A DNA stretch of 64,000 nucleotides from Piscicola geometra (Eukaryota; Annelida; Clitellata; Hirudinida; Piscicolidae), in contig OX030963.1 of assembly GCA_943735955.1 (NCBI GenBank), forward strand, positions 2,728,344 through 2,792,343. The letters are read 5' to 3'. The position numbers and the translations under genes were made by a program. Below the pieces are notes generated by a model that was not told where the DNA came from, ran no database searches, and saw nothing but the letters and a program-made list of their open reading frames with translations. Every line of letters begins with the position of its first letter. Positions within the stretch are counted from its first letter, which is position 1. Of the stretch, positions 16,245 to 48,068 are shown in pieces.

Positions 16245-17581
16245 AAGAAAAGTAATGAGAAGAGAAAGAGAAAGAAGAAAAAGAACAGACGCAAGAGGCT
16301 TTAGTGGTTTTATAGATAGTTTCAGGGGAGTTAGTTTGATCAGGAGAATTGATTGTTTCATTACATTTTCTACTGCTACTTCCTTCAACGTCCATACTAC
16401 CACTAATTGGATAGCTTTTGAAATTAAGGATTATGGATTATAATTGAGGATGTCAAAGTGATAAAGGTAAAAATTATAGGATTTTGGTTTAAATGTTGCT
16501 TGTTAGCAATTCCCCTGTTATAGACCACATGTTTCATGTGGAGTCTGCTTCATTTGTGCCACTTTTGCTCACTACTTTTGTGCTTGCAACAACTTTTTTG
16601 GAACTTTTGTTGGAGTTATGGCGTTACGAAGATTTTTGAATTAATACATTTTAAAGAAATAAATTGTTTAATTAATTTGAATTTGATCCGTTTAGCGAAT
16701 ATTTCTGGAAATATAACAAATATTCGCGTGTACTTAAGTGACAGGTCCGAGGCGAGTCCGAAAATGTGTTATTCGTTAGATGTTTTCAACAATTATTATT
16801 ATTATTTGTTAAATTATTATTAATAATAATAATTAAATTAAAATAAGCAAAAAAGTATAAAACCGCGGGATGTAAATCCAAAAAGCGTAAAAATATTTGT
16901 AGAAACTACGTTTGGTAAAGAAACTAGAAACATTTTCAAGAAACTAATAACTAAAAATCATAAAAGAATCAAAAATAATAAAACTAGTAAAATTTTAATT
17001 TCATAAAAGTCGGAAAAATTGCTAATTATATGAATTTTCAAATAGATTTTAATTAAAAATGTAAAATTAACCTGATAATGACAAAAGAGTACGATCAGGT
17101 GCTGCGGGCAAAACCAACAGAAAAAGTGAAAAATGTTGGTAATTTTAAATTAAATTTTAAATCTCAAGTAGAGCTTGAATAATTCATTCATGTGAAGAGA
17201 TGCAACTTCTTTATGTCTTCTACCTTCTAGCTTGTTTACAAACACTCTTCAATCATCCAATCCCTCTACTAATTTATCGTCCATTTATCTACCTTTGTCC
17301 ATTCATTCAGCCATTATTTTGTAGAACTTCTATTAAGGCTTAATAATAATAATAATAATAAGGATTAATTATTAATTAAGCAATCGTCTATCAGTTCACT
17401 CGAACATTACTTTTCAGTAATTTGTTCATTTTTTGATGAATTTAACTCCATCTAATACAAATAGAAATACTGGAAAATTATATCTCTTTAGGTGACTACT
17501 ACCACCACTACTAATACTAAAATCACTACTATTAATAACATCGCTACTACTTCATTTTTAATACTACTTTAGCTAAAACTA
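16245..17581. other. Intergenic, AT-rich
   Basis: No convincing exon is seen. Short open frames are AT-driven. Small TAA/TAATAA runs occur near 16790-16850 and 17340-17360, and an ACTACT-rich patch near 17490-17590. It contains the 3' flank of the tetraspanin gene. Confidence 0.55.
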
Positions 17582-17790
17582 CTACAAAAAATACAAACAT
17601 AAAATAGCATTATTATTTTTATTTTTCCTATGCAACACTGCTTTATAAGGCATGCAGAGAAACTTGTGTTGGCATTTCGTCGTTTCGTTTTCCAGCGCTA
17701 TCACCAGTTGAGGAGGAGCAACATTGATCCAGCGCCTTCGGATGTTGAGCTGCAGTGCTTCCAACAATTTATTGACAACATTTAAAACAT
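17582..17790 (-). CDS. Candidate last coding exon, unknown gene
   Basis: On the minus strand a pyrimidine-rich acceptor (CTTTTCAG, 17798-17791) precedes an open frame of 68 codons ending in a stop at 17582. The peptide contains VLNVVNKLLEALQLNIRRRW, INVAPPQLVIALENETTKCQ and HKFLCMPYKAVLHRK, then a poorly coded Asn-rich end. The first part has the amphipathic, low-bias look of real coding sequence, unlike its surroundings. I cannot name the family and did not find its upstream exons in 17.8-20.7 kb. It could be an isolated exon of a gene whose other exons lie elsewhere, or a pseudo-exon. Confidence 0.35.
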
Positions 17791-18479
17791 CTGAAAAGAT
17801 TAAAATATGCTTGAGGTCTAAATGACAATAAAAAGTACAATAAATGTATTTAAAATTGTCAACAAAATTTCAACTACAGCTATTTTTCACTTTCCAATCA
17901 TCAATCGGTAAATTTTAATTTAAAAAAACAGAAAAATTAATTTTTAAGATTCGAGAAAAAAACAAGTCATCGTAAAAAGTGAGTCTTGGTAACTCTCATA
18001 TTAATGTCATCATCATCATCATCATCATCACCATGACGTCATTAAAGTCTCAACTACGACATTCCATCATTTATTTGAATTTAGTTTCTTTACTTTCTTA
18101 TATCTAAAATTACAATCGTTACTTTCCTACATCTAAATCGTTACTTGATGCACTCAAACAACTGTCGGATGCCTCATTAAGTCTGTATTAGTGGCTTTAA
18201 TGAAATATTAGCAATAAAAGTATTCTGCAAATATTAATAGTTTAACATAGTTAATAAAGCTCTGATTAATAATAACTCTTTATTTTGGTCTTTAATAACT
18301 TTTAATTTCTATTCAAAACTTATATTTTTCCCTTTGGTTTGGTTTTTTTCTTTTTCAATAATCTTTCTTTTTCATTCATTATTTTACTTTATTTTTAAAG
18401 TATTTTTTAAAAAACTTTTTATTTAATAATTTGACTTTTTTTAAATAACTATAACAATTAAAAATAATTATATTTCTTT

Positions 18480-18605
18480 ATTAAAAAATAATAATGTTTT
18501 TTTCTCTTTTTTTAATAATAATGTTTTTTTCTCCTTTTTTAATAATAATGTTTTTTTCTCCTTTTTTAATAATAATGTTTTTTTTCCTTTTTTAATAATA
18601 ATGTT
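18480..18605 (+). repeat. Tandem TTTTAATAATAATG unit
   Basis: About four copies of a roughly 30-bp unit, built as AATAATAATG followed by a T-run and CTCC, lie head to tail with small length differences. Confidence 0.8.
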
Positions 18606-18784
18606 TCTATTTCTAAATAATAAAAAAATTCCCCAAAACCTATTTTTTTAGAAACCTTATTATTGATGAAACACCTTGAAAAACTTATTTACTTTTTCAG
18701 AGAATTTTAAGCACCTTCGTTTTCATTTAAAACTCGCATAACTATTCATATCTTATGAGTAACCTTCAAAAAAGTAAACCAGCT

Positions 18785-18955
18785 CCATCTATCACTATCA
18801 TCACCTTCATCATCACTATCATCACCTTCATCATCATTATCATCATCTCCATCATCACTATCATCACCTTCATCATCATTATCATCATCTCCATCATCAC
18901 TATCATCACCTTCATCATCATTATCATCATCTCCATCATCATCATCATCCCCAGT
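18785..18955 (+). repeat. 42-bp higher-order CAT repeat
   Basis: An ATC-type microsatellite is organised in a 42-bp higher-order unit (ATCATCACTATCATCACC followed by a TTCATCATCATT-type half). It is repeated about three times, so it grew by duplication of an already degenerate block. Confidence 0.75.
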
Positions 18956-19744
18956 ATCGTTAATGCTTTTATCAAACGTGTTTTTAACATTTTAACCTTC
19001 TAGCTTTTCAACAGCATAATTAATTAATCATCATCGTCATCATCATCATTATCATCATCTTCAGCAACATAGTATCACAATCATCATCATCATCTCCTTC
19101 CTCTTCTTGTATTGTTTCTTCTTTCGTAACCGCTTTACATATGATGACTCACACCAAGGCATTGTGCGGTTTGCTGGTGTTGTGTTGTTGTTTTTAATCT
19201 CTGTGTTGTTGGTGGTATTGTTGTTTTTATTTTTTCATTGTTGTTGGTGTGTTGTTTGTATTTTTTTTGGGTCTTTGCATTGTTTTTGCTGGTATCGTTG
19301 TATTTAATCTTTGAACTGTTATTTTTTCTCTATTTTGTTTTCTTGTTTTCAGTTGATCTTATTTTGATAGTTGTATTTTATGTTTTATTGGGCCTTAATT
19401 TCAACATTTCCTTCTTTTGGAGTTTTTTAAAACTAAATATCTTACTCTTTAACTACATTTTATTTTGCATTTGTCTGCCCAGTACCGGTATCATTTATGC
19501 AAAACTTCATTTATTGTAGTGTTAAAAAAGTGTAAATTTTTTTTTGAATGCTTAAAACTTTTTCACAATCTCCTAGGGGCTTATCTTTGAGGGTGTTCCT
19601 CCATTACCATCTCTTCTTCACTTCCACTACAACTCACTATAACTCTACCGCAAAACATTTACCACACGTCTCACAAACTTTGTTTAAACGTATAAACACA
19701 TGTGTGAAACAACTCCTTATCTCAACACTCTCTTGAGGTCAAGC

Positions 19745-19788
19745 GTACACACACAAACACACATACAAACGTAAACACACACATACAT

Positions 19789-19823
<35 letters not shown>

Positions 19824-19832
19824 CAAACACTC
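19745..19832 (+). repeat. Imperfect (CA)n
   Basis: An interrupted CA array with CAAACA and CATACA variants, in intergenic sequence. It does not border a splice site that I can identify. Confidence 0.85.
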
Positions 19833-20544
19833 GTTTACTTTCAAAAAATAAAGAAATTTAAAAACTAATATTTAAAAGCACGCCCTTATAACACAGGTAA
19901 TTAAACAATAACTTTCTACAAAAATAAACTAAATAATGAACAAACTCTAAATGAAACATCAAAGTTAAATAAAATACAATCAATCATAACAAATTAGAAG
20001 AAATACAAAAATAACATTTTTTTCTTGATAAGATGTTTTTGTTTAACAAAACTTACATTCCACAAAAAACTTCCCATATCATAAAGCATAAGGGTGCCGC
20101 AAACTTTTAGGATGTAAATTAAAAGTTAAACTCCAAATAAATGCCCCACACGTCACAACATGAGGTTTTTGTCTGTGCATTAGGCGCGGATGTTTGTATG
20201 AACAATTTTTGTAGATTTTATATAAAAACGAAAATTATTATTATCAATATATATATATATATAAATTAATTTTTACAGATTTGCAGTAACATCAACAATG
20301 AAGGAAAAGAAGATCAGCACTGTTGAAAACATTTATTTTCTCTAGCAATAAATTATCTGATAATGTAACTTCACGACCAGAAACAAAGGAACAACAAGTA
20401 ATAGAAAAATCTACGAAATTAACTCAGAAAAAGAACAAAAAACTGCGACAACACAACAGCTTCTAAACGATTGTGTTAACAAAGATACAACAACAAAGAC
20501 TAAACTACTTTATTTGATTAATTGATTGGTACAACAACAATAAA

Positions 20545-20720
20545 ATTTAACAGCAACATAGCAACAACAAATAATTTAACAGCAAAATAGCAACAACAAC
20601 AATATCTCAATAAAATAGCAACAACAACAGAACAATATAACAGCAACATAGCAACAACAACAATATCTCAATAAAATAGCAACAACAACAAAAAAATATA
20701 CCAGCAACATAGCAACAACA
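20545..20720 (+). repeat. CAA-rich tandem repeat upstream of MTSS-like start
   Basis: Units of ACAACAACA with AATAGC and ATATCTCAATAAAATAGC are repeated in a roughly 60-bp higher-order pattern. It ends a few bases before the ATG at 20727, so it is probably the 5' untranslated region or promoter-proximal sequence of that gene. Confidence 0.75.
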
Positions 20721-20726
20721 ACAAAA

Positions 20727-30665
<9,939 letters not shown>

Positions 30666-32779
30666 TTGAGAATCTTGTTTGTGAATGTTTAAAAATTAAT
30701 TCTGTAAATTCGATGTTTCAAAGTGTTCTAATTAGACTGAGTTACTTTTATGGAAATATATTTTCTTCTTTTGAAGTTCTAAAAAGACCTACGTTTATTA
30801 AGAGATTGTGCAATTTTGCGATTTGAAAATTTACAGTTTCGTTAATATTTTTGAATTTATTGCACGCTTACAATTTCGTTACGTTGAATTGTCCTCCTAG
30901 TATCTAGATGCCCACTAGTAGTGTTAGAAGTGTTTGAAACGCCTTGTGATTTCATGAATGTGCCTCTGATTCTCAATCAAGTTTGAATATCATTTGAATC
31001 AAAATTTGATTGCTATATCTCTGAAGTTTGTAGAATTTTTAATAGATTTGTACTGAATAATCAATTAAGGACATTATTTTTTGGAGCTTAATTACAATCA
31101 GTGTTAATTAAGTGGTGATTCAAATCTGTATTCGAATAACTAATCAATTACTGTAGTATCAATCTAGGAGAAAAATCTGATTCACGCTTAATTATTTCTC
31201 ACTTAAACCAAATCATAATCACCTTGCCAAGCTCATATTTATTTAAATCTTATAATTATCTAAAAGTTCAGAGTAGCAACTGTTAGTTATCATCAAATTA
31301 GTTTTAATCGTTTTTTCCTAGACGCCGCAAAAAAAGAATCTCAATGTTACTCTATGCCAAATGGATTTTTTTTGTAAATGTGTAAAACGCTTAAAAAAGA
31401 ATCTTTGTTGAAAATACAATAACACGCAGTTGAGCGTTTTTTGTGGAGTTGAAGAGAATTCAAAAGGTGCAAGAACAGAGTTTTTCTAGGCCTCAGACTG
31501 CTAGAAAGTGATGAAATCAGAAACACAATGAGACATTTATAACAATAGGATCTTGAACTATTTAAAGAGGAATAAAGAAATAATCCACCGAATAAAAATA
31601 AAATAAAAGTAAGAAAAACAAGTGAATGAATCTAGTTGTTGGAATGCAATGCATGGATTTACCGGGGACGGTGATCTGCTGCAAATCTTTGGGGGTCCTA
31701 TCCAGCATGGACGGTCTTGGAGGGAGGAAGTCTTGGGGTCCGGACCCCCCCCCCCCTTAAATTAAAAAAAAACTTCTGTTTTGATACGAATATTAAAGTA
31801 AGCAAAGAATAGTTTTGTTTTAGACTATAACTATAACTACACACACTCCCAATGTATTACTATGTTCACATTCTGTTTTATGCCATGGCTGACGATTGTG
31901 CTCGCATCAAAACAAGAGTTTAAAACTTTTTTATTGAACAAAGTGGGAGGGTCCACGTTAAGGCTCACTACCAAAAGGGGGAGGGGGGGTTCAGACCCCA
32001 AAACACCCCCAGGATCACCGCTTATGGGATTTACAATGGATGGATAGTTTGTGTTACTGTTTATGCTGTTTATGTATTTATGTTAGTCAATCTGTAGAAT
32101 CAGTTAATCAATAGGAATACGATAATAGATATTTTTATTTGAAAAATCCCAAAAAGAGGGTAAAAAATCATTATTTTAAAATAATAAAAAAATATTTTTC
32201 AACAGTTTCACAAGTTAAAGACTTTTGACACCCACTATTGTATTTCAATTTTGCTTTAATTTTTACTTATCATTACCCAGTCTGCAAAAACTTTCAGCGA
32301 CTTATTAATTCAGGTAATCCATGGATTAGTAAAATTGTTGGAAAAAAAAGTATTTATTCTCACAAAAAAATATGATACAATAAATTTTTTTTAAAACTTT
32401 TAAATTCATAAAACTTTGTTATGAGAACTTATTAAGCAAATAGAATCGTATGATTAGATGAATCATTCAAGATTCACAGCGGAAGTGGCACTGACAAATT
32501 TTTATCTTTCTGTTGCATTAGAAACTCATAAAATAGATTATAAAATTTTAATCACTTTCGAGCTTTCATAAATTTTACAATTTCACTTTAAACCCATATA
32601 CCTTTTTACAAAAAACTTTTTTCGGAGTTTAGGCCTTATTTTATTTCACAAAGTACAACTAGTTACTAGTGACTAGTTTTTCAATCATATTAAAAGCTTG
32701 ATCAAAAAATTAATTAATTAAAATAGTTTTAAAAAAGTAAAATTTTTATTATTTTGGCTACTGCTTGAAAGAGATCAAG
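30666..32779. other. 3' flank of MTSS-like gene and intergenic sequence
   Basis: AT-rich, no convincing exon. AATAAA-type words near 31568-31610 could serve polyadenylation of the MTSS-like transcript. The G/C-rich stretch at about 31665-32045 is described separately. Confidence 0.5.
31665..32045. mobile_element. Possible degenerate transposon remnant
   Basis: An isolated G/C-rich patch in AT-rich sequence includes a run of about 13 C near 31745 and, 220 bp on, GGGGGAGGGGGGTTCAGACC followed by CCCCAGGATCACCGCTTATG. Such GGTCCGGACCCCC-type sequence is common in old mobile-element copies. I see no coding capacity, terminal repeats or target-site duplication, so the class cannot be given. Confidence 0.25.
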
Positions 32780-33423
32780 ATGGAAAACGCACCCCCTCCG
32801 TACAGTGCTGGCGATTTTTCCAAGTCGGCGCCTTACCCCACTAATCCCAATTTCCCTCCTGGACAAGCTTCATACCCCCCTTATCAAACACCCTACCCAC
32901 CAACTCAAGCCCCCTACCCACCAACTCAAGCCCCATACCCACCCACTCAAGGACCCTACCCACCCACCCAAGCTACTTACCCAGTCACCCAAGGCGCTTA
33001 TCCTGCTCAACCAGGCTACCCTGTCACCCAACCTCCAATGAACCAGAACCCTGTCCAGACTGTCATTGTCCGAGCTGGGTCCTGTCCAGCCTGTGGCGTG
33101 AGTGGATTGTTTTTCAAATAATCTTTGAATCTTTTTGAAGAAAGATTTAATTTGATAATGTTTAATTGATTTAAATTTATGCATTTCATAGATCAAAATT
33201 TGAAGAAAAGTAAAAATTATTTTTCATAATTCTATATTAAAACAACAAATAGCCTATAAATCCCTATAAATTCACTTCTCCACCACGATGGCAGATTGGC
33301 CACGTGAGCAAGGAACTCACGTGTTGCGGAGTGTGTTGCGCCATCATATTCTTCCCGATCGGCATCATCTGCTGCATAGCCATGATGGATTCCAGGTGCA
33401 ACAACTGCCACGCAAAGTTTTGA
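32780..33423 (+). CDS. BRI3: BRI3-like (brain protein I3) protein, copy 1
   Basis: Exons 32780-33097 and 33295-33423 (phase 0) encode 148 aa. The ATG at 32780 opens MENAPPPYSAGDF. A Pro/Tyr-rich region of PYPPTQA repeats follows, then the BRI3-type C-terminal domain: VIVRAGSCPACG, a short linker, CCGVCCAIIFFPIGIICCIA as a Cys-rich hydrophobic segment, and a final CNNCHAKF. The paired CPxC and CNxC motifs on either side of the hydrophobic stretch match the BRI3 layout. PPxY-type motifs in the N-terminal part (PPPYS) could bind WW domains. BRI3 proteins are small endolysosomal membrane proteins. The intron interrupts directly after the first Cys pair, as in copy 2. Confidence 0.85.
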
Positions 33424-34900
33424 GAAGTTGTTGGCAACATGTTGTGGAGCTTGCTTCTGTGAAGGATTGAGTTAGAGGGATGATGATGTAGAAGGCCAGT
33501 TTTAGTTATTAACTTTTATCGCTTTTCGACTTTTGAAAATGAATTTAAGTGGCCATTATGCAACTACCTGAATTGTAATGAGCAACAAATTACTCGTTTA
33601 AATTGATCATGTTTAATATGTCGCCTTTCGTTCTACCTAATTTGTTGTGTCTTCGGAAAGCAGCATTAACAATGATTAAACTCAACTCATTTAATGTCAA
33701 TTAAAAATTGATATTTACCATTTTATTTGTTAAATATTCAATTAAACAAATCATTTTATGTGCTTTACCTTGTCGTCTACATTGATCGATGTATTTTTTA
33801 AATTCTCTATCATTGCTCTTACAACACTGTACGTGCTTTCCACTGGCTTCACAATGGTTTCCACTCACCTCCACGTCCTTTCACCATTACGTTCTGGTGC
33901 CAGCCAACACTTGTTTATTCAAACATACACTCACACATTTACTCACATCTTCACCACATACACACACAAACATATCTTCTCATATACCTACATCTTCATC
34001 CACATAATCTCAAACCTACAAATAAACATATTTAAGCATATGTACACACACATACATACAAACATACATACATCCACACACATACACAAAAATATTCACC
34101 TACACACATAAACTCTGACATACAAACACCTAAACAAAAATCAAAGAGCAGTAACAACGACACCATTATATTTTATTCACTGAAAGCAACATACATTTTA
34201 TGAAAACTTTTAGAGACAAGTGATTAAACATTTATGAATCATTAAAACTTTATTGAATAGATTTTGAATATTAAATAGCCAAAAAATTACGTGCTTAAAA
34301 AATATAAATAGATTTTAAACCACTTTACTACAATCCCTCATGTAAAAACAATAAAACAACTATTGGTGTCTCAGAAATGAAGATGTTGGAACGGTAAGCT
34401 TTCAGAGCGGTCATGTGAGCTATGATTAACTTGTGTTTCAATTGAGATTATCGACACGAACCCATGCTAGCTTGATCAAGTTAACTGACATACAGCAGCT
34501 ATAGTGGAGATTTTTACCTGGAATGTAGGGAAGGAGTGGTGTTAGTTCTTTAAAAGAGTTGACCTGTTTGCATAAGAACAACTCTAACACGCTAGTGAAT
34601 AAGTAAGTACATTTAAAAAATCATGAAATTAAATATAATTCCTTGAAACATCGGGCATAATCTCATTTTAAACAAATAAAAATTATCCTATCTTAAATAT
34701 TTTCGTACAATTTACATTTTTCAAGAAAATTCACAGAAAACTGATTAACCTTTCCTTCCTTTACTACCACAGTTTCATAGCTCGTTTAAGTAATTAACGG
34801 GTTTTTCTAAATTATAAGTGGAGAAAATTCTTTTTGAGCATATTTCTATAAGTCAGTCAACTTAAATCAAGCAAACTCCATTCAGTACCATTTTCCAAGG
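33424..34900. other. Spacer between the two BRI3-like genes
   Basis: AT-rich with a CA/CATA-rich patch at about 33925-34135. No exon with splice context is visible. Confidence 0.5.
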
Positions 34901-35771
34901 ATGTACAATTCATCAGCTCTGTACCCACCCCAGCCCCCTCCCTATAGCGCGTCACAAGCCCCCTATGCCCCTCAACCACCCTATGCCCCTCAACCCTCTT
35001 ACGCCCCTCCCCCTCAACAAATATTTCAACCAATTGTAATGGCCATGCCTCAACAGCAACAGCAACAACAACAGCAGACTAGCAACAATAACAACAACAA
35101 CGTTGTGGTGATTGGAGGAGGTGGAGGAAGAATTGGGGATTGTCCTGATTGCAGGGTTTGTGTGTGTGAGTGTTTAAAACTAAACCGCACTACAACTAAA
35201 CCGCGCTACAACTAAACCACACTACAACTAAACCACACTACAACTAAACCACGCAACAACTAAACCACACTACAACTAAACCACACTACAACTAAACCAC
35301 ACAACAACTAAACCACACTACAACTAAACCACACTACAACTAAACCACACAACAACTAAACCACACTACAACTAAACCACACTACAACTAAACCACACAA
35401 CAACTAAACCACACTACAACTAAACCACACTACAACTAAACCACATACAACTAAACCACACTACAACTAAACCGCACTACAACTAAACCACACAACAACT
35501 AAACCACACTACAACTAAACCACACTACAACTGAACCACACTACAACTGAACCACACTACAACTAAACCACACTACAACTGAATAGCAACAGTAAAAACC
35601 ACATAAAACAACACTCCACAGAGAGGCTTCTTAGTCACGAATTACACCACATGTGGCATTCTCTCAGCGATCTTCCTCTTCCCCTTCGGAATCCTCTGCT
35701 GCTACCTCACCAGAGAAGAAGTCTGCCCCTACTGCCACAGTGTCTTCACTCAATGTTGCACTTGCTGCTGA
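34901..35771 (+). CDS. BRI3: BRI3-like protein, copy 2
   Basis: Exons 34901-35155 and 35622-35771 (phase 0) encode 134 aa. The N-terminus (MYNSSALYPPQPPPYS) has APYAPQPPYAP repeats, then Gln and Asn runs, a VVVIGGGGGRIGDCPDCR segment, and in exon 2 TTCGILSAIFLFPFGILCCY, then EEVCPYCHSVF and a CCTCC end. Gene structure and intron position are the same as copy 1, 1.5 kb upstream, so the two arose by tandem duplication. The proteins have diverged strongly outside the Cys motifs. The intron is almost entirely a 16-bp minisatellite. Confidence 0.85.
35178..35585 (+). repeat. 16-bp minisatellite AACCACACTACAACTA
   Basis: About 25 head-to-tail copies of a 16-bp unit (ACTAAACCACACTACA) lie in the intron of the second BRI3-like gene. 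Variants CAACAACTAAACCACA and CTGAACC are ordered in a two-plus-one higher-order pattern over part of the array. The array has no spacers, so it is not a CRISPR. Confidence 0.95.
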
Positions 35772-44532
<8,761 letters not shown>

Positions 44533-44857
44533 CACTTTGTTTAGACAAGAGGTTTGATGTTTGTGTGTCTGAGAGGATGTGAAGAGTGTTGCTTTAATGC
44601 AAACTTTTAGGGTTTCTAGTTTTCGAATACTTGCTTTTGTTTTTTTTTTCAGTGCGAGATTTAGAAAAAAAATTCTTTTTTCTTCTTTCTAATGTTTGAG
44701 CTTTTCCACATTTTTATTCTCCAATCTCTTTTGAAGATATTTCGTCAGAGTTTTCCCATTTCTGTTTGATGTTTCTTTTTCTCCTTTTGATAACGCCATT
44801 GAAGCAATATTTGTTGCAGTTGTGGCAGCTGCGTCACAAATGGCTTGTTGTTGTTGC

Positions 44858-44892
<35 letters not shown>

Positions 44893-45780
44893 TATATCTG
44901 TGGGTTTGTTTTTGTTGTAATGTTGTTGGTTTGTTGTGGTTGTAATGTTGTTGGTTTGTTGTGGCTGAATTGCTGTTGGTTTGTTGTGGTAGTAGTAAAT
45001 TAATCAGCCGAAGAAAAATAGTTTCATAGGTTTCTCTATATTCGTGATCGAATTAAATACAAATCGAATATTCAGCACTGTTTCAGTTAGTAGTCAGTGG
45101 TTTAAAGTAGGGATGCTTGTCATTTAGAAAGTTATTGATTCTCGTTTTGTTAGTCCAAATATGAATTGTTTATAAAGAACCTTGAATAAAGTTTGAAGTT
45201 GTTAAATTGTAGAAAAGTTCAAATACTTTTGCTGAAACCCTGATTCACAACCAAACCTTTCAAATAACTCAACTTTACTAAATCTGCTAACAAATAAATC
45301 CAATATTTTGTAATTTGCCACAGCTGTCGCTTCCGGTGAACAATTTAAAAGAGCCATTTATAGTGAAAAATAATTAAAATAATTTTATATATATGTAAAA
45401 TGTGTGTAAAATCTAGGCCATCATCGTCATCATCATCTCCTGTTTCACAATATCACTACATTCATATTGCCCAGAAAATCAATTGAGATGAATGCATTGA
45501 TGATATTTTTTCATTTGAAACTTTTATTCTTATTTTTATTATTATCTGTTTTTTAAGTTTATTATTATTTTAATGATGTTATATAGCTTCTAGCAGTTTT
45601 ATTGTTGAATATATTTTACTATTATTATTTTCTCATTTTTATTGTTTAGGTTATTGATATTTTTTTATCTTCATCATTGCTAAGCTTTTTTTCTATTTGT
45701 TTTTTTTATTTGTTTTTTTTAAACATTCAAGACCAAGAAATGACAAACACATGCTTAAATCAATACAAGCATCTCCTTCT

Positions 45781-46080
<300 letters not shown>

Positions 46081-47465
46081 AACTAACACAAATAGACACA
46101 GATACAAAATCCTTCATCTTCCCATTAATTCATCAATCGTTATTTTCCCCTGCTTGGTTTATCCCACACGTGTGCTTGATGAATGGAAGTAACTGATTGT
46201 AGCCGATATTATACTTTTGAAAAATTTAATATTAAGAAGTATTATATTTATGACTTTACTGATTCACCATTGTATTATATAGTCACAATGGAAATCAATT
46301 TTTTTCAATTATAAAATAGCAATGTTCACTTTTGAAATTATGCCAAATAACCTTTTTCTTAATACCAAAGTGTAACTATAGTTTATTATGTATGACAATG
46401 CCAACATCAACCTTGTAGTCATTACAATGTAATCAATAAATTGTAATCAATAATCTAAAATCATTACATTTAAATGATTATATTTAAATCAGTAAACTTA
46501 AACTATTACATTTAAATCAGTAAGTTGAAATCATTACATTGTTATCACCACTTTTTAATCATTAAATTGTAATGATAGCAATTCTTACTTGATAATGCAT
46601 TACGGTTACTAGTTGTAAATGATTATTATATCATGGTACAAGATGGTGATAACGAAATTGGATAAGATGATATGGATTGTGATGACGTCCCAAATTATTC
46701 CATGCATCGCTCACCTATTCTACTTTTAAAACATCATCCTGGGGTCTGAAGAATATTTAAGATAGCGCCACTACATTATTATACGTAATTGATTCTATTA
46801 ATTGGCTGTAAGTGCAAATTTATGTTATCTAACCTACTACAAAAAAGTAAGAACTCACTAATCAATTCTAGTTTACTCTAACACTAAAACAGATAAAAGT
46901 AATAATCTAATGATTCGATTAGTTTAATTTTTCTGTTTAGATTAGATTTAGGATTAAATGCTAATATAATCTAATCTCACACTGAAACAGCAAGAACATA
47001 CCGTTGGTTTGCTCCACTAGTATCTGTTCCGCTGTTGAAACCTCATGGAGAATCATCCAAACAGCCAATCATCTCTCTGACAAATCAACCTCCTTTTGAG
47101 ATTTGAAATAGTTTTGACTAAACCTATTTTAAAATATCTACAGTTTTCACGTGGGAAATAAACCTCTTAAATTCATTCACATTTTCTCTACATGCAAGTT
47201 CGCTCTTTAAACTTTTTCCAGTTAACGCCTGTTAGGTTATCAGTTTGTAAAGTTGTAATCCACCAGTGAGTACATCACACATCACCTCACTAAAAGTTGA
47301 AACCTCATGTAACATTACAGCATGACATCATCTTCAAAGCATCCCATCTATGAAGCAGCCTCACCAACCAGCAACCTTCACTCAATTTCCTTCAACTCTC
47401 TCTTTCACTTTTTCTATCTCTTTCTTTCTCACTTAATACGTCTACTTTTCTATGTATATATTTGT

Positions 47466-48068
<603 letters not shown>

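Larger units (their letters stand above)
17800..20544. other. Intergenic, simple-repeat-rich
   Basis: Between the candidate exon at 17582-17790 and the repeat upstream of the MTSS-like gene I see only AT-rich sequence and the repeat patches listed separately. No splice-flanked open frame with protein-like composition is visible. Open frames around 19107-19740 on the plus strand are driven by T-rich sequence. Confidence 0.5.

Noticed and set aside
13680..16403. Very long minus-strand frames rich in Phe, Ser and Pro opposite the tetraspanin tail
   Set aside because: They are antisense reflections of AAG/GGA repeats; the plus frame is tied by phase to TM4 of the tetraspanin.
35178..35585. Possible CRISPR-like regular array
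   Set aside because: Repeat units abut without spacers in a eukaryotic intron; it is a minisatellite.
44845..44990. TTG-repeat patch reading as poly-Gln/Asn on the minus strand
   Set aside because: No start, splice site or partner exon in phase upstream of the syndecan-like signal-peptide exon.
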